From Xenopus tropicalis (lineage: Eukaryota; Chordata; Amphibia; Anura; Pipidae): a stretch of 64,000 bases of DNA. Location of the stretch: assembly GCF_000004195.4 (NCBI RefSeq), contig NC_030677.2:201860713-201924712 (forward strand), written 5' to 3'. The notes under the pieces were generated by a model that was given only the letters and a program-made list of their open reading frames with translations, was not told the origin of the DNA and searched no databases. Below, piece after piece: positions 33,361-44,265 of this stretch. The stretch's first letter is position 1; each line of letters opens with the position of its first letter. Position numbers and translations under genes: made by a program.

Positions 33361-34271
33361 TAGGTAGCTCCATGTGTCTTCACCCTATAAGTATCAGTCT
33401 ATCAGTTTAAAACACTGTGGAGCTGCACTGCTTCAGTGGGGGTACAAGGGTGCTACATTCAGCTATTGGGGCACACAAAGGGAACTAATAATACACAGCA
33501 GATTTGTTTTTAGTACATAACAAAACCAACAATACTGTATCTCTTCGGAATGGAGAGTCGGCTTTGAAATGATAGGATCCAGGACTTTCTGGCTACAGGA
33601 AAATGCTCTTCCCTGGTCTAAACATTCCCCTTTCCGGCCGCTACACAGTAATCTCACTCTTTCCTTATGGAGCAATATCCTTGGCTCTGGGTCTCTGGCG
33701 CTACAAAGCCAAACTTCTAGGTTCTGTTAAAAAACATCGCAGCATTCTTTGGCCATTAGCTAGTCGGTAAGGCTATACAAGCAGGAAAAATTCCACAAAA
33801 CTGTTACAGATACTCCAGTGCAGGCAATGATGTAAGAACTCATACACAGCCAGAAGTAAATAAAGGGAATTTAAACAAACCGAGTGATTGTCTTACATAC
33901 TGAGTTACAACTGCAACATTGCGAGAGGAAAAAAACCCGCCTGGAGTGCAGCCATGAGTCGGAACTCATTGTCAGGGAAGCGCTGGAGGGAAAGCGGCAA
34001 TTCCTTCTCGTTTCGTTCAAGCGGTAATGAAGCTATTCATAGGGAGGCATTGGAGCAATATATGGAACAGATAAGCAGCTCTGTAACACCAGGAACCAAT
34101 ACATGCAAACCTACAGCCAAGCAAAACTCCAAGCCCACTTTACACGCAGAGGAACCAAGTCCTGGTTTGTATGTATGGCTGAAAGCTTCTATACATCTCA
34201 ACTATGTGCAATAATATCCTAAGAAGCACCCCGTGAAACACTAAATAATAAGAGAAATGTAAAATGCCTGC
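33361..34271. other. No gene recognised
   Basis: Single-copy-looking sequence. A 108-codon plus-strand frame (33888-34214) starts at an ATG but has no recognisable domain and no splice partners; not called. Confidence 0.45.
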
Positions 34272-34960
34272 CTAAAGGGGAACTCTGCCTTCCAAAATAA
34301 CATTTGTTAAAGGGGTTTGAATGCTGCCATGTTCCCCTTTATTATATGGCACAGGAATCAGACATGGGGATAAAGGGACAGACTTGTTCAGTGCTGGGAA
34401 ACTGAGCTTAATGCTCCCAACTCCAATTGCTGGAACAGAGAACTTGGAGCCGGATATATACAGATCAGCTGGGATTCTCATTGGGGGATTTCTTGCATTA
34501 TAATGCAGCCGCGGGCCCTGGAGAATTGGGGAAAAGTTTAATTGTGCAATATTGCTTTAAGAAAACAACTACTGGACTACAGCTCCCAGCATGCCTCACC
34601 ATTAATTATATGTTACATTATTCTGGGATTTGTAGTCCAGCAACAGCTGAGTAAAGTTTGGCTGTGAAGTGCAGCAGGGTTTAGTACCCCACACAACACA
34701 GAAACCCCTAATATACCTACCGCTGTAATAGGTCTTTCAAAAAGTATGAATACATACCATTTTTATATGCTGCAAAACAATTCTCCTCTTTCTGCATCAT
34801 TTGAAATTCTGGCAGGGGAGGAAGGACTAAAACATTGATGTTACAAAGTAACAACAGCTTACAGACAGCCTGCAGGAACTACAAAACCCACAATGCATTG
34901 CACTGTGATGTTCCCTTCCTTATTAACATCATGTGTGCATGGAATTGTGGGATTTGGAGT
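34272..34960 (+). mobile_element. Family C MITE with long insertion, right end lost
   Basis: Left end CTAAAGGGGAACTCTGCC; family marks TGCAGGAACTACAAAACCCA and CACAATGCATTGCACTG in the second half. A segment of about 350 bp (34316-34670) not present in other copies lies inside; it ends in GTAGTCCAGCAACAGCTG and contains its own inverted repeat (GACTACAGCTCCCAGCATG / GGGATTTGTAGTCCAGC). At 34960 it switches into family A. Confidence 0.68.
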
Positions 34961-35140
34961 GAAGAGAGTAATATTCTTGGACAATTTGCAATTGGTCTTC
35001 ATTCTTTATTAGTTGTGTTTTTTTCATTATTATTACACTTTTTGATAAGCAACTGTCCGATTTGAAATTACAACAATTATCTGGTCGCTAGGGTGCATAC
35101 CAACATGAGAGAAAGACTGGTATATGAATAGGAGAGAAAA
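34961..35140 (+). mobile_element. Family A fragment
   Basis: GAGTAATATTCTTGGACAAT, TTGCAATTGGTCTTCATTC and CTGGTCGCTAGGGTGCAT, then a jump to GACTGGTATATGAATAGGAG; deleted in the middle and truncated at both ends. Confidence 0.7.
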
Positions 35141-35201
35141 GATTCCTTATCCAGAAAACCCCAGGCCCCAAGCATTCTGGATAAAGGGTCCCATAACTGT
35201 A
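35141..35201 (+). mobile_element. Right end of a family H element
   Basis: TTATCCAGAAAACCCCAGGC, CAAGCATTCTGGATAAAGG and TCCCATAACTGTA. The left part is absent. Confidence 0.75.
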
Positions 35202-36109
35202 CATACCACCCAACAATAAACAGAAAATGATGAAGGCAGATACTCTGGATGAGGGAATACCCCAACGTTCAGCTCAAACACATTTGTCAAATTTAGCCAT
35301 ACACAAAATAAACTATTTTCAACATATTTATCACGGATGGAGGGCAAGTCTCTGAGAAATATTCCAGATCATTACAGATCCTGTATAAAATCACACCTGA
35401 ACCAGCAATACTAACGGCACAATGCTCAGCACATGGCACCTTACCAGAAGGCAACCTGTGTGTGTGCTGCTGAATGTATACGGATCCACTAGGCGGGATG
35501 TTTATCCCTCACACACAGACATCCATCCTATTATTACCAAACCAACTAGAGCTTGAAATGTGTGCGCTGAACTGCCCCTTCCCTACCTGCCCCATGGGAC
35601 CCCGCCATTACTGGCTGCCGAACAGCAATCCTGGGAATGGGAAGCGGACAGGTTGGCAGTTAAATCACACTGTGGATGCCGGCAGGAGTTACTGATGTGT
35701 GTGTAAAAAATAATAAGAAAGGTGGGGGGGCAGATACTTGCCTCTAAAGCTGGTGGTGGAGTGAGGGGTTACTCATGGCTTCTAAATCCTTCCCAAGCAA
35801 CATACACAATGGCCAGAAAGGGAAGGGCAGCCCGGCCGCTTATACAGCCCTGCTCATACAGCTCCTTGATCCCTTCTGGGGCAAATAAGAGAGGAAGACT
35901 TTGTATACTTGGCCTAATGACTTCTAAATTGTTCATTTGACTATGGGGGGGTGCAACTATACCCCAGTCCTTACATAGTCTTGAAACATGGGCCACTAAT
36001 GGTTCTGATTACTTGCCACAAGAAGTAACCTACAGATACCTGCTTTCACAATAAGCATGTTCCATAGCAAACACAGGCCTTACCTGGTTTTATCTGTACT
36101 ACACCCCTT
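35202..36109. other. No gene recognised
   Basis: About 900 bases without recognised repeats. Frames of 60-75 codons only. Confidence 0.45.
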
Positions 36110-36112
36110 TAG

Positions 36113-36397
36113 GGCTCTGGCACACGGGGAGATTAGTCGCCCACGACAAATCTCCCTGTTCATGGGCGACTAATCTCCCAGAGTTGCCATCCGTTGCTTT
36201 CCCACCGGCGAAAATGTAAGACGCCGGTGGGATGGCCTCACAAGGCAAGTTCGCGATTTGCCGAAATCGCCTGCGCAGCTAGTGCCATCCCACCGGCGAC
36301 TTACATTTTCGCCGGTGGGATGGCAACTCGGGGAGATTAGTCGCATGCGAACAGGGAGATTTGTCGCGGCGACTAATCTCCCGGTGTGCCAGAGCCC
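36113..36397. mobile_element. Intact palindromic MITE with TTA target duplication
   Basis: Ends GGGCTCTGGCACACGGGGAG and CCGGTGTGCCAGAGCCC; TTA occurs directly on both sides (36110-36112, 36398-36400), the PIF/Harbinger signature. Arms of over 100 bp pair (GGAGATTAGTCGCC with GGCGACTAATCTCC; CATCCCACCGGCG with CGCCGGTGGGATG). The 285-bp copy is well conserved. Confidence 0.92.
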
Positions 36398-36411
36398 TTA
36401 TACTTACGTTG

Positions 36412-36590
36412 AGGGCACACTGGGCTACTAGTATCAGCTACTGTTTCACAGCTACTAAGCTGCCATTGGCAATACTGAGAATTGCCTCTAAAACACACGT
36501 AGAGACAATTATCAGAAAATGATCAGCATTGTCTGTTTTTGTAGCCGTGACAAGTAGCTGCTACTAGTAGCTCTGTGTGTCTTCACCCTT
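36412..36590. mobile_element. Family I MITE, near complete
   Basis: GGCACACTGGGCTACTAGTA at the left, GCTGCTACTAGTAGCTCTGT then GTGTCTTCACCCTTA at the right, with the usual GACAATTATCAGAAAATGAT middle. Confidence 0.8.
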
Positions 36591-36833
36591 AAGGTGGCCA
36601 TCTATGGGCAGATTTAAGCTGCCAGTTAAGCTTATCTGCTGCTGTATGGGGACCCCTAATAGGCCTCCACAATCAATATCTAGCTGAAAATCGGGCAGGT
36701 GTCAATCAGGCAGGCAGGGACATCATCGACTCCTTAATGCCATCTTCGTTTCAATGGCCCCTATACCTACTGTCCTATAACATCGTTTGGCAACCTCACC
36801 AGACAAGTGGATCATATGGTGTATGGCCACCTT
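36591..36833 (+). mobile_element. Family G MITE, diverged
   Basis: Left AAGGTGGCCATCTATGGGCA, right GGTGTATGGCCACCTT. Abuts family I on the left and family D on the right with no spacer, sharing border bases. Confidence 0.78.
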
Positions 36834-37320
36834 AAAGGAACAGTTCACTGTAAAAATAAAACTGAGTAAAATAGACAGACTGCACAAAATAAAAATGTTT
36901 TCAACATAGTTAGTTAGGCACAAATGTAATCTATAAAGGCTGGAGTGAGCAGAAGTCTAACATAATAGCCAGAACACTACTTCTTGCTCTCAGCTCTCTA
37001 ACCTATTAGTTAGTCAGTGACTTTGGGGGGGAGGGGGCAAATGGGACATAATTGTTCAGTTAGATTGTGAGCACGCAGGTCAGATTCAAATGCAAACTCA
37101 CTGAGCAGTTATGTCCCATATGGCCCCCCCTCAAGTCACTGATTGGTTACTGGCTGCTAACAGCTTAGAGAGTAGTATTCTGGCTATTATGTTAGACATC
37201 TGCCCACTCCAGCCTTTATAGATTACATTTTTGCCTAACTAACTTTATTGAAAACATTTTTATTTTACGCAGTCTGTCTGTTTTACCCAGTTTCATTTTT
37301 ACACTGAACTGTTCCTTTAA
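36832..37320. mobile_element. Family D MITE, intact palindrome with TTAA borders
   Basis: Left TTAAAGGAACAGTTCACTG, right CTGAACTGTTCCTTTAA. Long arms pair: ATAATAGCCAGAACACTACT with AGTAGTATTCTGGCTATTAT, and TGTAATCTATAAAGGCTGGA with TCCAGCCTTTATAGATTACA. Arms have few mismatches, so the 489-bp copy is young or conserved. Confidence 0.92.
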
Positions 37321-38171
37321 CACTGATGTTTAATTATCCCCTTGTTCAGCTAAGGGCCAAAGTTTGGACCTCCAGGGGTCAATAACTGCATTACAGAAAC
37401 TCCAGCAATTTTAATGGAATGCTTCTACCAACCACCTAAAATCGTATCTCCCCTGAGCGCCATACAAATCCCCTCAGTCTAGAGGCTACCAGAATGCCAG
37501 TGGGGGCACTATCCCTTATGTACAGTTGAACCACAATTTTGGGTTCTTCATAGGGCCATTAAGTCCAGGAAAATGTAATATCAGGTAAACGTGTAATATG
37601 TGAATATAATAAAGTACTTCGCTGTGTTAATTACTAGGTTTAGGGCAGAATATGGATATGGTTAATATTTGAAACAGCTTTATTTAACTCAATACAACAT
37701 TCACAGGACAAACAGGTTTTCTGGCAAATCCAGAAGAAGCCCTCGGCCCAGAAGAAGCATTATGAATTGGTGGGACCATAAAACAAATGGGGAACATGTA
37801 GAAGGTGCTTCTGTATAACTGAGGGTTTAATTGTATCCAGTTCCGCTTCTACAGCTGTAAACCCTAAATAAATGGGCAAATAATGCATTCATGTCAGAAT
37901 CCATTGCAACACTGGGAGCTACAGTGGGTAATTGTTATTGCTGTGTTGTGTCAACCAAAGCCACAAGATGTGATGAGGACATAAGATACAAGGTGGATGA
38001 AAGGGAAACTTCTCGTTAAAGTTAATGAAAGGCATGAGTGGGGAGAAGGAAGCACGGTTTGATGTTGTTGCTTTATATGAACATAAAGCCTTAAATAATC
38101 ACTTGGAACCCTAGCCCCAGCACAGGCATGGGATCCATTCTCTGGGGCCAGTATACCTTCACTTTGTATTT
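37321..38171. other. No gene recognised
   Basis: No recognised repeat or long frame over 850 bases. Confidence 0.45.
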
Positions 38172-38696
38172 TTAAAGGGGACCTGACACCCTAAGAAATA
38201 ACTCCAAATTATTTTCTATATTGTTAGTTGAGCAAAATAAACTTCACTTACACAATATAAATAATATAAATCTTGTTTCCTTCCATCTTGGAATTACTCA
38301 ATCAAAGCAAGCAGGCAGGCACCATTTTGTGGGCACAGTTATGAAGGCAAGCTTTGTATCATGCCAAAATCTTGTGTATGTGCCAGAATGGGGGGACCAG
38401 ATGCCCATACTCTTGCACTGGCTACACAGTTAGATGATGAGGAGGGAGGGGAAAGTGAGACGTACAGTAAGATCTAGGTAGTGCTGAACGGAAAGCTAAA
38501 GTTATTGTCTGCCCCTCCTCTATGCCTAAGGCATAGAGGCGGAGCAAACAATATATGATTGACAGCTTGGATTTTTAATTGCCTTTTATAATGGGTTTGG
38601 ATGTGTTGATATAAAAATGAATTTGGGTTTCATGTTTAATTTGAAAAGGACTTTTATTATACAGCTTTTAATGTCTGGGTGACAGGTCCACTTTAA
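38172..38696 (+). mobile_element. Family F MITE (T2/Kolobok-type), complete
   Basis: Left TTAAAGGGGACCTGACACCC, right GGGTGACAGGTCCACTTTAA. A small palindrome CCTCTATGCCTAAGGCATAG followed by AGG sits in the middle (about 38517-38540). The 70-codon frame inside is chance. Confidence 0.85.
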
Positions 38697-38912
38697 TAGT
38701 AATATTCTGAGGCTATTTATTTATATCTATAGAGGTGGAGATTACACTTACAGCCCTATTTAGTTCCCCTTGCCCCCAATGAGGTTGGGTAATGCTCCTG
38801 AGGAACCTTTTCTATTTTACTATAATGGGATTACAACATAACAGAAGCAGAAGGCTTATGGGCTGGGATACAGAAGGTTGTGTTGCCAACCTACCTTAGT
38901 GACAAAACACTT

Positions 38913-39289
38913 AAGGTCCCCATACATGTGCCGATTCTAGCTGCCGATATTGGTCCCTTAGACCAATTCTGCAGCTAATCGGCCCGTGTATGGGCACTAA
39001 CGACGGGCCTGTCCGACCAATATCTGGCCTGAAATCATCCAGATCTCGATTGGGCAGGTTAAAAAATCTAGTCGGATCGGGGACCTTCATTGGCTCATTG
39101 ATGCGGTCTCCGAACCGACTTTGCCTATACCTGACGTTATAATCCGATCGTTTGGCCCCAGGGCCAACCAATCGAATTAGCCTGGATTCTCCCGATATCG
39201 CCCACCCGTAGGTGGGGGATATCGGGAGAAGATCAGCTTGTTTGGCAACATCGCCAAGCGATTGGATCTGAAGGTGTATGGGGACCTTT
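38913..39289 (+). mobile_element. Family G MITE, complete, first of an abutting pair
   Basis: Left AAGGTCCCCATACATGTGCC, right GGTGTATGGGGACCTT. Contains AAACGATCGGATT-type inverted pieces and the foldback CCGATATCGCCCACCCGTAG / GGTGGGGGATATCGGG. Confidence 0.87.
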
Positions 39290-39621
39290 AAGGTCCCCAT
39301 ACATGGGCCGACTATAGCTGCCGATATGGGTCCCTTGGACCGATTCGGCAGCTAATCGTCCCGTGTATGGGCAGAACAGAGCAGCCTGGCCGACCGATAT
39401 CTGGCCTGAAATTGGCCAGATCTCGATCGGCCAGGTTAGAAAATCCAGTCGGATCGGGGAACGCATCGGCTCGTTGATGCGGTCCCTGAACCGACTGCCC
39501 CATAACCACAAATGTAATTTTTTTTTTAAGTTTCTTGCTACCTGATATCGCCCATCCGTAGGTGGGGATATCGGGTGAAGATCCGCTCGCTTGGCAACAT
39601 CTTATAGTGTATGGGCACCTT
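39290..39621 (+). mobile_element. Family G MITE, complete, second of the pair
   Basis: Left AAGGTCCCCATACATGGGCC directly after the first copy's end, right GTGTATGGGCACCTT. Same orientation. It lacks about 45 bp around CGTTTGGCCCCAGGGCC present in the first copy. Confidence 0.86.
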
Positions 39622-39668
39622 TAGTGAAATAAAAATTGCTAAGTTTAAACAATGGGCAGTAATTCTGG

Positions 39669-39790
39669 TACAGGTATGGGATCCATTTTCTAGAAACCTG
39701 TTATTCAGAAAGCTCCAATTTATGGAAAGACGATCTCCCATAGACTGCGTTATAAGAAAATAATTGTAACTCCTTTACCTGTACAAAAAT
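39669..39790 (+). mobile_element. Family H MITE, left part
   Basis: TACAGGTATGGGATCCATTT, CCTGTTATTCAGAAAGCTCC and ATCTCCCATAGACTGC; then it is lost. Confidence 0.72.
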
Positions 39791-39856
39791 TGCAGGATCG
39801 CTTTTAAACAGATAACCAGTCCAAACACCAATCACTGAGTGCCTGCATCAGGTAAC

Positions 39857-40332
39857 TTAAAGGAGAAGGAGAGGTAAAAACTAAGTAAGCTTTATCAGAA
39901 AGGTCTATGTAAGTACAGCCATAAGCACTTACAGGAACACTGCACTGAGTCCTCTATCAAAAGAAACACAGGATTTTTTTTTAATTTTTCTAAACATGTT
40001 GTTTGGGTGTCTGATTTCCTCTCTCAGAAAAATACTTCATTCCTGTTCCAGGGCCAGAGTCTGCACAGTTCTCTCCTCTCTCCTGCTCCCCCCTCCCACC
40101 AGAATGCTAAGTACTCCCTCCCCCTCCCTTAGGAATGTGTGATCTGAGCTATAACGGCTAGAGCTGCAGCAGGAAGCTTCTTAAAATGGCAGCCGAAATC
40201 TTAAACAAACAGAGAAAGCTTCTAGGGCTGTTTGGTAATGGTTTCTGCAGAATAAATATAGCGTTCTAGGTGGCACTAATGTGGCAAATCTATTGGCAGT
40301 AAAATGCCAAAATGACTTTCCTTCTCCTTTAA
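39857..40332 (-). mobile_element. Family B MITE, complete
   Basis: TTAAAGGAGAAGGAGAGG at the left and CCTTCTCCTTTAA at the right, interior in minus orientation relative to 17592-18038 (AGCACTTACAGGAACACTGC, CTTCTAGGGCTGTTTGG). Confidence 0.87.
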
Positions 40333-41118
40333 TGCAGTGCCAAATTTGTGTCTTTAGGTTCATTACCCTACTAGCTACTGAGGCAGAGCTACACATCAAG
40401 CTGCGCCTGCAGCACTTGCACTAGAACATCGTCATTTAAGTGAAATAAATCTGCAGGGAAAGCTAAAAAGGAAGACACGCCTAACCCTAACAGCTTACAG
40501 TGTTTGCAGGAGAATGCTTTAAGAGGCAATACTTTCCCTTTGACCTCCTACTTTCTGCAGCGTGCCCGGCCTGTTATAGGAAATCCCCTCACATGAATGT
40601 ATATGATAAACCTAAGAAAATAAAATAATTGTATTCTTGGCCGGAATCCTGTCGTGAAAATGCCTTATTTACGGCGCTGCCAAGGAACACAAGCTCGAGG
40701 GTTCTATCGGCAGGAAGGGAACAGCAAGAGCCATTCATCAGATTAACAACATAAATACGCTGCTTTCCCTGCCCAAAGTCACATCATATTTGGCTCTAAA
40801 GAGACACTTCAGCTCAGAGCTCATTCACCAAACAATCAAAGCACAATTTCCAGCCATTTAAATCCTCTGGAACCACTGCCTGTGACCATACAGCCTCCCC
40901 CAGTATCCTACTAGATTGGTAGCGACAGCCCAAGAGCCCAGACATCAATATAACAGCTGTTCTTTAATCCAAGGTGACACATGTACCAAAAGATGCTGTC
41001 AGAGGGGAGTATTCCAGAAATACTCAATTATAGAAATGTTAAAATAGAGAGATTTTGTGCATGGGGTGGAAAAAAGTTCAAACTGCTAGCTCATATTGGG
41101 AATCATTTACATTGTAAA
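40333..41118. other. Repeat-poor block, no gene recognised
   Basis: About 780 bases with no recognised repeat. No exon evidence. Candidate only for comparative analysis. Confidence 0.45.
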
Positions 41119-41209
41119 TACAGGTATGAAATCCTTTATCCAGAAACTCATTATCCAGAAATCCATCTCCCACAGAGTCCATTAAAATGAAATAACTCAG
41201 ATTTTTAAA

Positions 41210-42332
41210 AGTAATTCCCTTTTCTCTGTAATAATAAAACAGTACCTGTACTTGATCCCAACTAAGATATAATTACCCCTTATTGGGGGCAGAACAGCCC
41301 TATTGGGTTTATTTAATGGTTAAATGATTCCCTTTTCTCTGTAATAATAAAACAGTACCTGTACTTGATCCCAACTAAGATATAATTACCCCTTATTGGG
41401 GGCAGAACAGCCCTATTGGGTTTATTTAATGGTTAAATGATTCCCTTTTCTCTGTAATAATAAAACAATACCTGTACTTGATCCCAACTAAGATATATTT
41501 ACCCCTTATTGGGGGCAGAACAGTCCTATTGGGTTTATTTCATGGTTAAATGATTCCCTTTTCTCTGTAATAATAAAACAGTACCTGTACTTGATCCCAA
41601 CTAAGATATAATTACCCCTTATTGGGGGCAGAACAGCCCTATTGGGTTTATTTAATGGTTAAATGATTCCCTTTTCTCTGTAATAATAAAACAGTACCTG
41701 TACTTGATCCCAACTAAGATATAATTACCCCTTATTGGGGGCAGAACAGCCCTATTGGGTTTATTTAATGGTTAAATGATTCCCTTTTCTCTGTAATAAT
41801 AAAACAGTACCTGTACTTGATCCCAACTAAGATATAATTACCCCTTATTGGGGGCAGAACAGCCCTATTGGGTTTATTTAATGGTTAAATGATTCCCTTT
41901 TCTCTGTAATAATAAAACAGTACCTGTACTTGATCCCAACTAAGATATATTTACCCCTTATTGGGGGCAGAACAGTCCTATTGGGTTTATTTCATGGTTA
42001 AATGATTCCCTTTTCTCTGTAATAATAAAACAGTACCTGTACTTGATCCCAACTAAGATATAATTACCCCTTATTGGGGGCAGAACAGCCCTATTGGGTT
42101 TATTTAATGGTTAAATGATTCCCTTTTCTCTGTAATAATAAAACAGTACCTGTACTTGATCCCAACTAAGATATAATTACCCCTTATTGGGGGCAGAACA
42201 GCCCTATTGGGTTTATTTAATGGTTAAATGATTCCCTTTTCTCTGTAATAATAAAACAGTACCTGTACTTGATCCCAACTAAGATATAATTACCCCTTAT
42301 TGGGGGCAGAACAGCCCTATTGGGTTTATTTA
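41210..42332 (+). repeat. 113-bp array, locus 2, ten units
   Basis: GATCCC at 41254 and every 113 bp to 42271, with no indels. A double variant (AGATATATTTACCCC with CAGTCCTATTGGG and TTTATTTCATGG) occurs at about 41491 and again at 41943, 452 bp or four units apart, showing a four-unit block duplication. Confidence 0.97.
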
Positions 42333-42782
42333 AAGGAGAAGGAAAGGTAAAAACTAAGTAATTTTTTATTAGAAAGGTCTATGTAAATACAGCCATAAGC
42401 ACTCACAGAAACACTTCACCGAGTCCTCTATCAAAAGAAACACAGGATTTCTTGTCTTCTTTTGTATAAACATGTTCTTCGGTATCAGACTTCCTCTCTC
42501 AGAAAAATCCTTCATTCCCAGGCAGAGTCTGGACAGCTCTCTTCACTCCCCCTCCCATCAGTATGTGTGATCTATACTACCAGCCTCTAGAGCTGCAGCA
42601 GGAAGCTACTAAGACCAAGCTAAAATGGCAGCTGCTATCTTAAACAATCAGAGAAAGCTTCTAGGGCTCTTTACTCAGGTATGGTAATGGTTTCTGCAGA
42701 ATAAATATAGTGTTCTAGGTGGCACTAATGTGGCAAATCTATTGGCAGTTAAATGCCAAAATGACTTTCCTTCTCCTATAAA
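42330..42782 (-). mobile_element. Family B MITE inserted at TTAA of family H
   Basis: TTAAAGGAGAAGGAAAGG at the left (inside host TTTATTTAA), CCTTCTCCTATAAA at the right where the TTAA is degraded. The interior matches 39857-40332 in the same orientation. Confidence 0.85.
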
Positions 42783-43059
42783 TAATTTATTAGTGAATTT
42801 AAGGTATGGAGATCCAAATCAGGGAAAGATCCCTTATCCGGAAAAACCCAGTTACTGAGCAGTCTGCATAACAGGTCCCATACATGTACAGGAAAAAATA
42901 CTGTCCCTACATCAAATGGCTGAAAAACTGAAGCAATTCTATATCTCTAGTTTTACAACATATTTTAAAGGGGTGTTCACCTTCAGAAAAATTTGTGAAA
43001 CTGAACATTCGGAGCCATTAAAGATATTTTTCTCAAGCACCTTGGTTTTTAAAAACAAA

Positions 43060-43612
43060 GAGGCAGATTTATTAAAATTCTAATTTGTGGATTTTTCTAG
43101 CATTAAAAAGCTCATAAGTTAAAACAGTACAAATGTTGACTTATTTAAAGATCCGAATATAAAAAGCACAAACAAATAATAAAGCGGAATGAATATGAAA
43201 AGGAATACAAGAACCTCAAAACTTTTTATTTTTATGCACTTACAAAGGAAAAATATCACAAAACACCCTTTAAAACCAGAAAATAAATTGAGATTGTTAC
43301 AGTTTGCCCAGGACACACCCACTGGCTTCTACATGACCCCTTTTACATTTGTATTAGTGTTTTTCGTGGTTTTTACACTTGATTAGTAATGAAAATTTGT
43401 GTCTGAGTAATTATTTAAATACGCAGTTTTTAGCGTTAAAAAGTATGATTCAGGGAAATGAAAGAAACACAAACGTTAATAAGTCCGGCACTAAGTGTTT
43501 CCAAAATGTCTACCACTAGCTGCTCGTGATGTTTCTTTGAGCTGGGTGGGGCTGCGGGGAAGGGTCGCTGACCCCCTGCTTGTGACAGCAGGATGAAAAG
43601 AATTAAGATGAA
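43060..43612. other. AT-rich sequence, possible old MITE
   Basis: AGGCAGATTTATTAAAATTC near 43061 resembles the end of another frog repeat. No second end found. Frames of 65-67 codons on both strands are not supported as coding. Confidence 0.4.
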
Positions 43613-43640
43613 TCATGGATCACCTTCAGGTTAACTCTTA

Positions 43641-44259
43641 GGGGCACATTTACTAATCCACGAACGTCCGAAAAGCGTCCGAATGCGTTTTTTTCGTAAT
43701 GATCGGTATTTTGCGACTTTTTCAAGCGCTCAATACGAAAAAGTTGCGACAATTCGCGAAAGTCGCAATGGCTATGAAAAAGTTGTGACAATTCACGAGT
43801 GTCATAATGTCTATGAAAAAGTTGCGACAATTCACGAAAGTCGTAATGGCTATGAAAAAGTTGTGACAATTCACGAGTGTCATAATGTCTATGAAAAAGT
43901 TGTGACAATTCACGAGTGTCATAATGTCTATGAAAAAGTTGCGACAATTCGCGAAAGTCGTAATGGCTATGAAAAAGTTGTGACAATTCACGAGTGTCAT
44001 AATGTCTATGAAAAAGTTGTGACAATTCACGAGTGTCATAATGTCTATGAAAAAGTTGTGACAATTCACGAGTGTCATAATGTCTATGAAAAAGTTGCGA
44101 CAATTCACGAAAGTCGTAATGGCTATGAAAAAGTTGCGACAATTCGCGCAAGTCGCAACGGCTACGAAAAAGTCGAAAAAAATACAAAAAAGTCGCAAAA
44201 TGTTCTTTTTCCAATCCAAATTTTTCCCATTCGGATTCATGGATTAGTAAATCAGCCCC
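43641..44259. mobile_element. TTA-flanked MITE carrying a 39-bp array
   Basis: Ends GGGGCACATTTACTAATCCA and TGGATTAGTAAATCAGCCCC are inverted repeats; TTA flanks both (43638-43640, 44260-44262), as for PIF/Harbinger. The body is a 39-bp tandem repeat. Confidence 0.9.
43736..44165 (+). repeat. 39-bp minisatellite, eleven units, two subtypes
   Basis: Unit ATGAAAAAGTTG(C/T)GACAATT, C(A/G)CGA..GTC(G/A)TAATG(G/T)CT. Subtype a (GCGAC, GAAAGTCG, GGC) and b (GTGAC, GAGTGTCA, GTC) follow the order a b a b b a b b b a a. Because 39 is divisible by 3 and the unit lacks stops in several frames, frames of 242 (plus), 203 and 172 (minus) codons arise; they are not genes. Confidence 0.96.
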
Positions 44260-44265
44260 TTAGTA

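Larger units (their letters stand above)
41119..42890 (+). mobile_element. Family H MITE carrying locus 2 array and a nested family B
   Basis: Left end TACAGGTATGAAATCCTTTA, then CATTATCCAGAAATCC; right end TTATCCGGAAAAACCCAG, CATAACAGGTCCCATACATG. Between are ten 113-bp units and an inserted family B MITE at 42330-42782. Host reading resumes at ATTTAAGGTATGGAGATCC. Confidence 0.87.
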
